From Leptasterias polaris (lineage: Eukaryota > Echinodermata > Asteroidea > Forcipulatida > Asteriidae): a DNA stretch of 64,000 bases. The translations under genes and the position numbers were made by a program. A model generated the notes under the pieces. The model was not told the origin of the DNA. It did not search any database and saw only the letters and a program-made list of their open reading frames with translations. This document shows positions 61,527 to 64,000 of the stretch, piece by piece. The DNA lies in the NCBI GenBank assembly GCA_037783415.1, contig JAZGTN010000014.1, positions 930,001 to 994,000 of the forward strand, given 5' to 3'. Positions within the stretch are counted from its first letter, which is position 1. Each line of letters opens with the position of its first letter.

Positions 61527-62104
61527 GTGTGATTGCGGACGTGACTGAAAACACTGCGTGACCCGCCCGCCGAAGGCAAGTGTTTGCTGCCGCGGCGGCC
61601 CACCAACGCTGGCTGGCACAGCGCCAAAACAGTTCAACGCAGCATGAACACTTACAAATTTCCGCGGCACAGCGACAGCCATGCGATCCTTTCACTAGCA
61701 TACGCCACCCAAGCCTAAATAATGGACCCCTTGGGACATATCGCAACCACCAGCCGGCCGAATTGATGGGCGTAGCTGCCGGTGGGTGACAGTCCTCATC
61801 ATCCTCCCAAGCTACCGGCCGAATTGTCCGCTTGCCTCAGCTGAAACCCGAAAACTGAACAGGGGCAAAGCGCCCCGTCGGGCTTTATGACTGGCAGCTC
61901 AGCTGCACGAGTTCGCTCTAAATTCACATTAGGCCTTAAAACATACCGATAGCCATTTAACCAATTAGGCCTATCGACCTTTTTCTTCAGTCATCAATTG
62001 TGTCGCCTGCTTGAAAACAACCCTTTCACCCAAATTGCCAAAACTAACTCTGATTGTTGTGTTGGCAACATTAATCGGAAAATCAAATAAGATCCCCATA
62101 CCAA

Positions 62105-62425
62105 ATGTTCTGCTTGACTGCTGTCGGCTCTCTCGGACGTTCAGCGTGTCGGGGAGAGCCACTCACACCGGGCCCACCGACGGGCATTATGTCGGGGAGA
62201 GCCACTCCGGCTGGGCTACCCCGACGTTCAGCGTGTCGGGAAGAGCCACTACCGCTTGGCCGGCTCCCCGACGTTCAGCATGTTAGAAAGCCACTCCCTC
62301 CGGCTGGGCTACCCCGTAGTGCATTGTGTCGGGAAGAGCCACTACCGCTTGGCCCGGCTCCCCGACGTTCAGCATGTTGGGAAAACCAATTCGGCTGGGC
62401 TCTCTCCGACGTTCACCATGTGAGC
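62105..62425 (+). repeat. GC-rich minisatellite, ~50-60-bp units
   Basis: Recurrent CGACGTTCAGCRTGT, CGGGRAGAGCCACT and CGGCTGGGCTACCCC. Open frames run through in several frames because of the repeat structure. Confidence 0.75.
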
Positions 62426-63814
62426 TCACTGCTTGTGTTTTCCTGCCTTGCTGCCAAATCTGCGTACATGATTTTAATGCATTCACCGCACAGGACGAGC
62501 TCTCGTATTTTTTTCAACTTTGTTTTCATCGACGTTCGCGTTGTTCGTTTGGATTTTTACTTTAGCAATTCACCTTTATTATTATTATTAGACAGTACAT
62601 ACTTTGAAGTTTAACGTTAACGCTAAAATCTTCTGATTTTTACGGCGCACGTGGGCTACATAGTTTCTTTTGAGATTATGCCACTTCCGAAACGGGTCAG
62701 ATGGTGCCGACTCGTTTGCTTGAAACTATTACGTTGACGTTAGTCATTCTGCAATGGGGAATGGTAATACTAAGCCTACTACTACGTGTAGTGGTAAAAC
62801 TAAAACTACTAATAATAGTGCAGGGCCCCTGGCTGGACGTACACTAAAGACCCCGCCGTGACACCGCTCAACTCTCACCACAGCAGAGGAGAATTCCTGA
62901 CATAAATTCATAGCCAAATCAATTGTTTCAGTAGAGGAAAATTCGTGACGAAGATTTCTAGCCCAACAAATTGTTTACTAGCAGGCTAAAATAGCATCCA
63001 AAGTAGCAGCAAATCAGGTAACTAACAAAATCTTGACGTAAGTTTTGACAACGAAAAATCCGACAAAAACACACCGGCGCAAAAGCAACTACATGTATCA
63101 GCACGAATAAAATGATAAAATTCGAAAATCAAACCAAATCAAAACAAATTGTTGTTCTCCCAACAAAATGCTGTGCCAAAGTGATGCTACTCAACTTTCT
63201 ACCAACAAAAGAGCCCCTAATGAAACTAACTTCCCTTGGTCAATAGTTAAAACTCAACCCGACCCATTTAACCAATCAAAACCCGAGTCTGGCATGACCC
63301 TCATGCTGATTGGTTGTCAACACCACTGGTGGATCCACCGAACCATAGCTTCACAGCGAACACAGCCGTTTAAATCATGTAATTACTAAATAGTTATCCA
63401 TGAAATTAAATACACTATAGCCCCGAATCCCCAACAATTTGTGCAAGCGAGCAAGCATCCGAATCACATATGCTGAGTATAAAGCATTTGATCATTTTAG
63501 TTGATAAAATAAAAACTCTACCGATCTAAATGTCCACCTCCCTAGAAAAATGGAGCTCTGGAAAACAAAATACATCAAACTCAATCTTGGTTTTATCCAA
63601 ATCATTTCTGCCACTAGCCAGCCAGACCAGTTGGCTTGCTGTTTCACAACACCGCTACAAATTTCAGTTGAGTCCATAGTTACAGGTTATTTTAACATTG
63701 CTATAATGTATTTGACTTTAACCTTTCAGAGACATACATCACCACAATAATCCCAAACAAGGCTAATTTCGTTTATTCTTTTGATTCAATCTTTTATTAA
63801 AGGGAAGATATAGT
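62426..63814. other. No gene seen
   Basis: Moderately AT-rich DNA with short unsupported frames and no recognised repeat ends. Confidence 0.4.
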
Positions 63815-64000
63815 TTGGTAATCACTCTTAAAAATGTTGGCACTAAAAAGTATTGTTTAAAAGCCTACAGCAGCTTTTGATAGTATGAAGAATTTTGAGA
63901 ACTGTTTCACTTCGAAGTAATGTGCTTATTTAAAAAAAGATATCAGTTTTTATGCCCCCCAAATTTGAATCCGAGGTGCGTTTCTGTCAGAAAAGTTTCT
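63815..64000 (+). repeat. Start of a TTAA-family repeat, cut by the window end
   Basis: TTTGGTAATCACTCTTAAAA, TTTGATAGTATGAAGAATTT, TGAGAACTGTTTCACTTCGA resemble the long form of the TTAA-flanked family, partly shared with 42585-42800. Confidence 0.4.

Noticed and set aside
61580..61789. Plus-strand frame in the CpG-rich region
   Set aside because: No donor consensus or family match; the minus-strand reading has a proper donor.
62105..62614. 169-codon plus-strand frame
   Set aside because: Runs through the minisatellite in one of several open frames; the repetitive peptide shows no family and codes equally in other frames.

Overview
The window is invertebrate nuclear DNA: AT-rich, intron-containing, gene-sparse, and packed with short inverted-repeat transposons and tRNA-derived SINEs. 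The proteins are clear animal orthologues (TPD52 family, SF3B6, RAB20). The constant recurrence of the palindrome ACATGTAC, and a TTAA-flanked repeat whose ends read AAAGGCACTGTA...CCAATAGTGT, remind me of echinoderm and especially sea-star genomes. That assignment is inference from memory, not a search result.

Layout. (1) 5.4-40.8 kb, minus strand: a TPD52-family gene. Five coding exons (5394-23676) join in phase to a 303-residue product. Two more candidate first exons (30332-30392 and 40788-40848) have ATG starts and end in the same phase 1 as the main first exon, so the gene may have three promoters. (2) Inside its largest 5' intron, plus strand 33.7-36.3 kb, lies an hAT transposase gene of the ZNF862/KIAA1586-like type. 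Five exons splice in frame to 591 codons and a recognisable 3' transposon end follows, but its N-terminal zinc finger and 5' end are missing. (3) 41.3-47.5 kb, plus strand: SF3B6 (splicing factor p14), four exons, 125 residues, head-to-head with the distal TPD52 first exon. (4) 52.7-54.7 kb, plus strand: a RAB20-like GTPase, three exons, 214 residues, with non-canonical G3, G4 and G5 motifs. (5) 44.7-61.5 kb, minus strand: exons of an unidentified gene. Two (51680-51729 and 44674-44761) join in phase with good splice sites. A CpG-rich possible first exon lies at 61475-61526 and an extra coding-like exon at 41067-41121. If they form one gene it runs antisense to both SF3B6 and RAB20.

The rest is introns and intergenic DNA made largely of repeats: hAT-type elements with 8-bp (or 7-bp) target duplications, TA-flanked and TTAA-flanked elements, perfect hairpins, nested insertions, at least three tRNA-headed SINE families, a ~165-bp tandem array at 50.3-51.2 kb and a GC-rich minisatellite at 62.1-62.4 kb. 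There are no rRNA genes, no convincing functional tRNA gene, no CRISPR and no prokaryotic-style operon. The genes are unrelated housekeeping or trafficking genes; apart from the shared TPD52/SF3B6 promoter interval I see no functional cluster.
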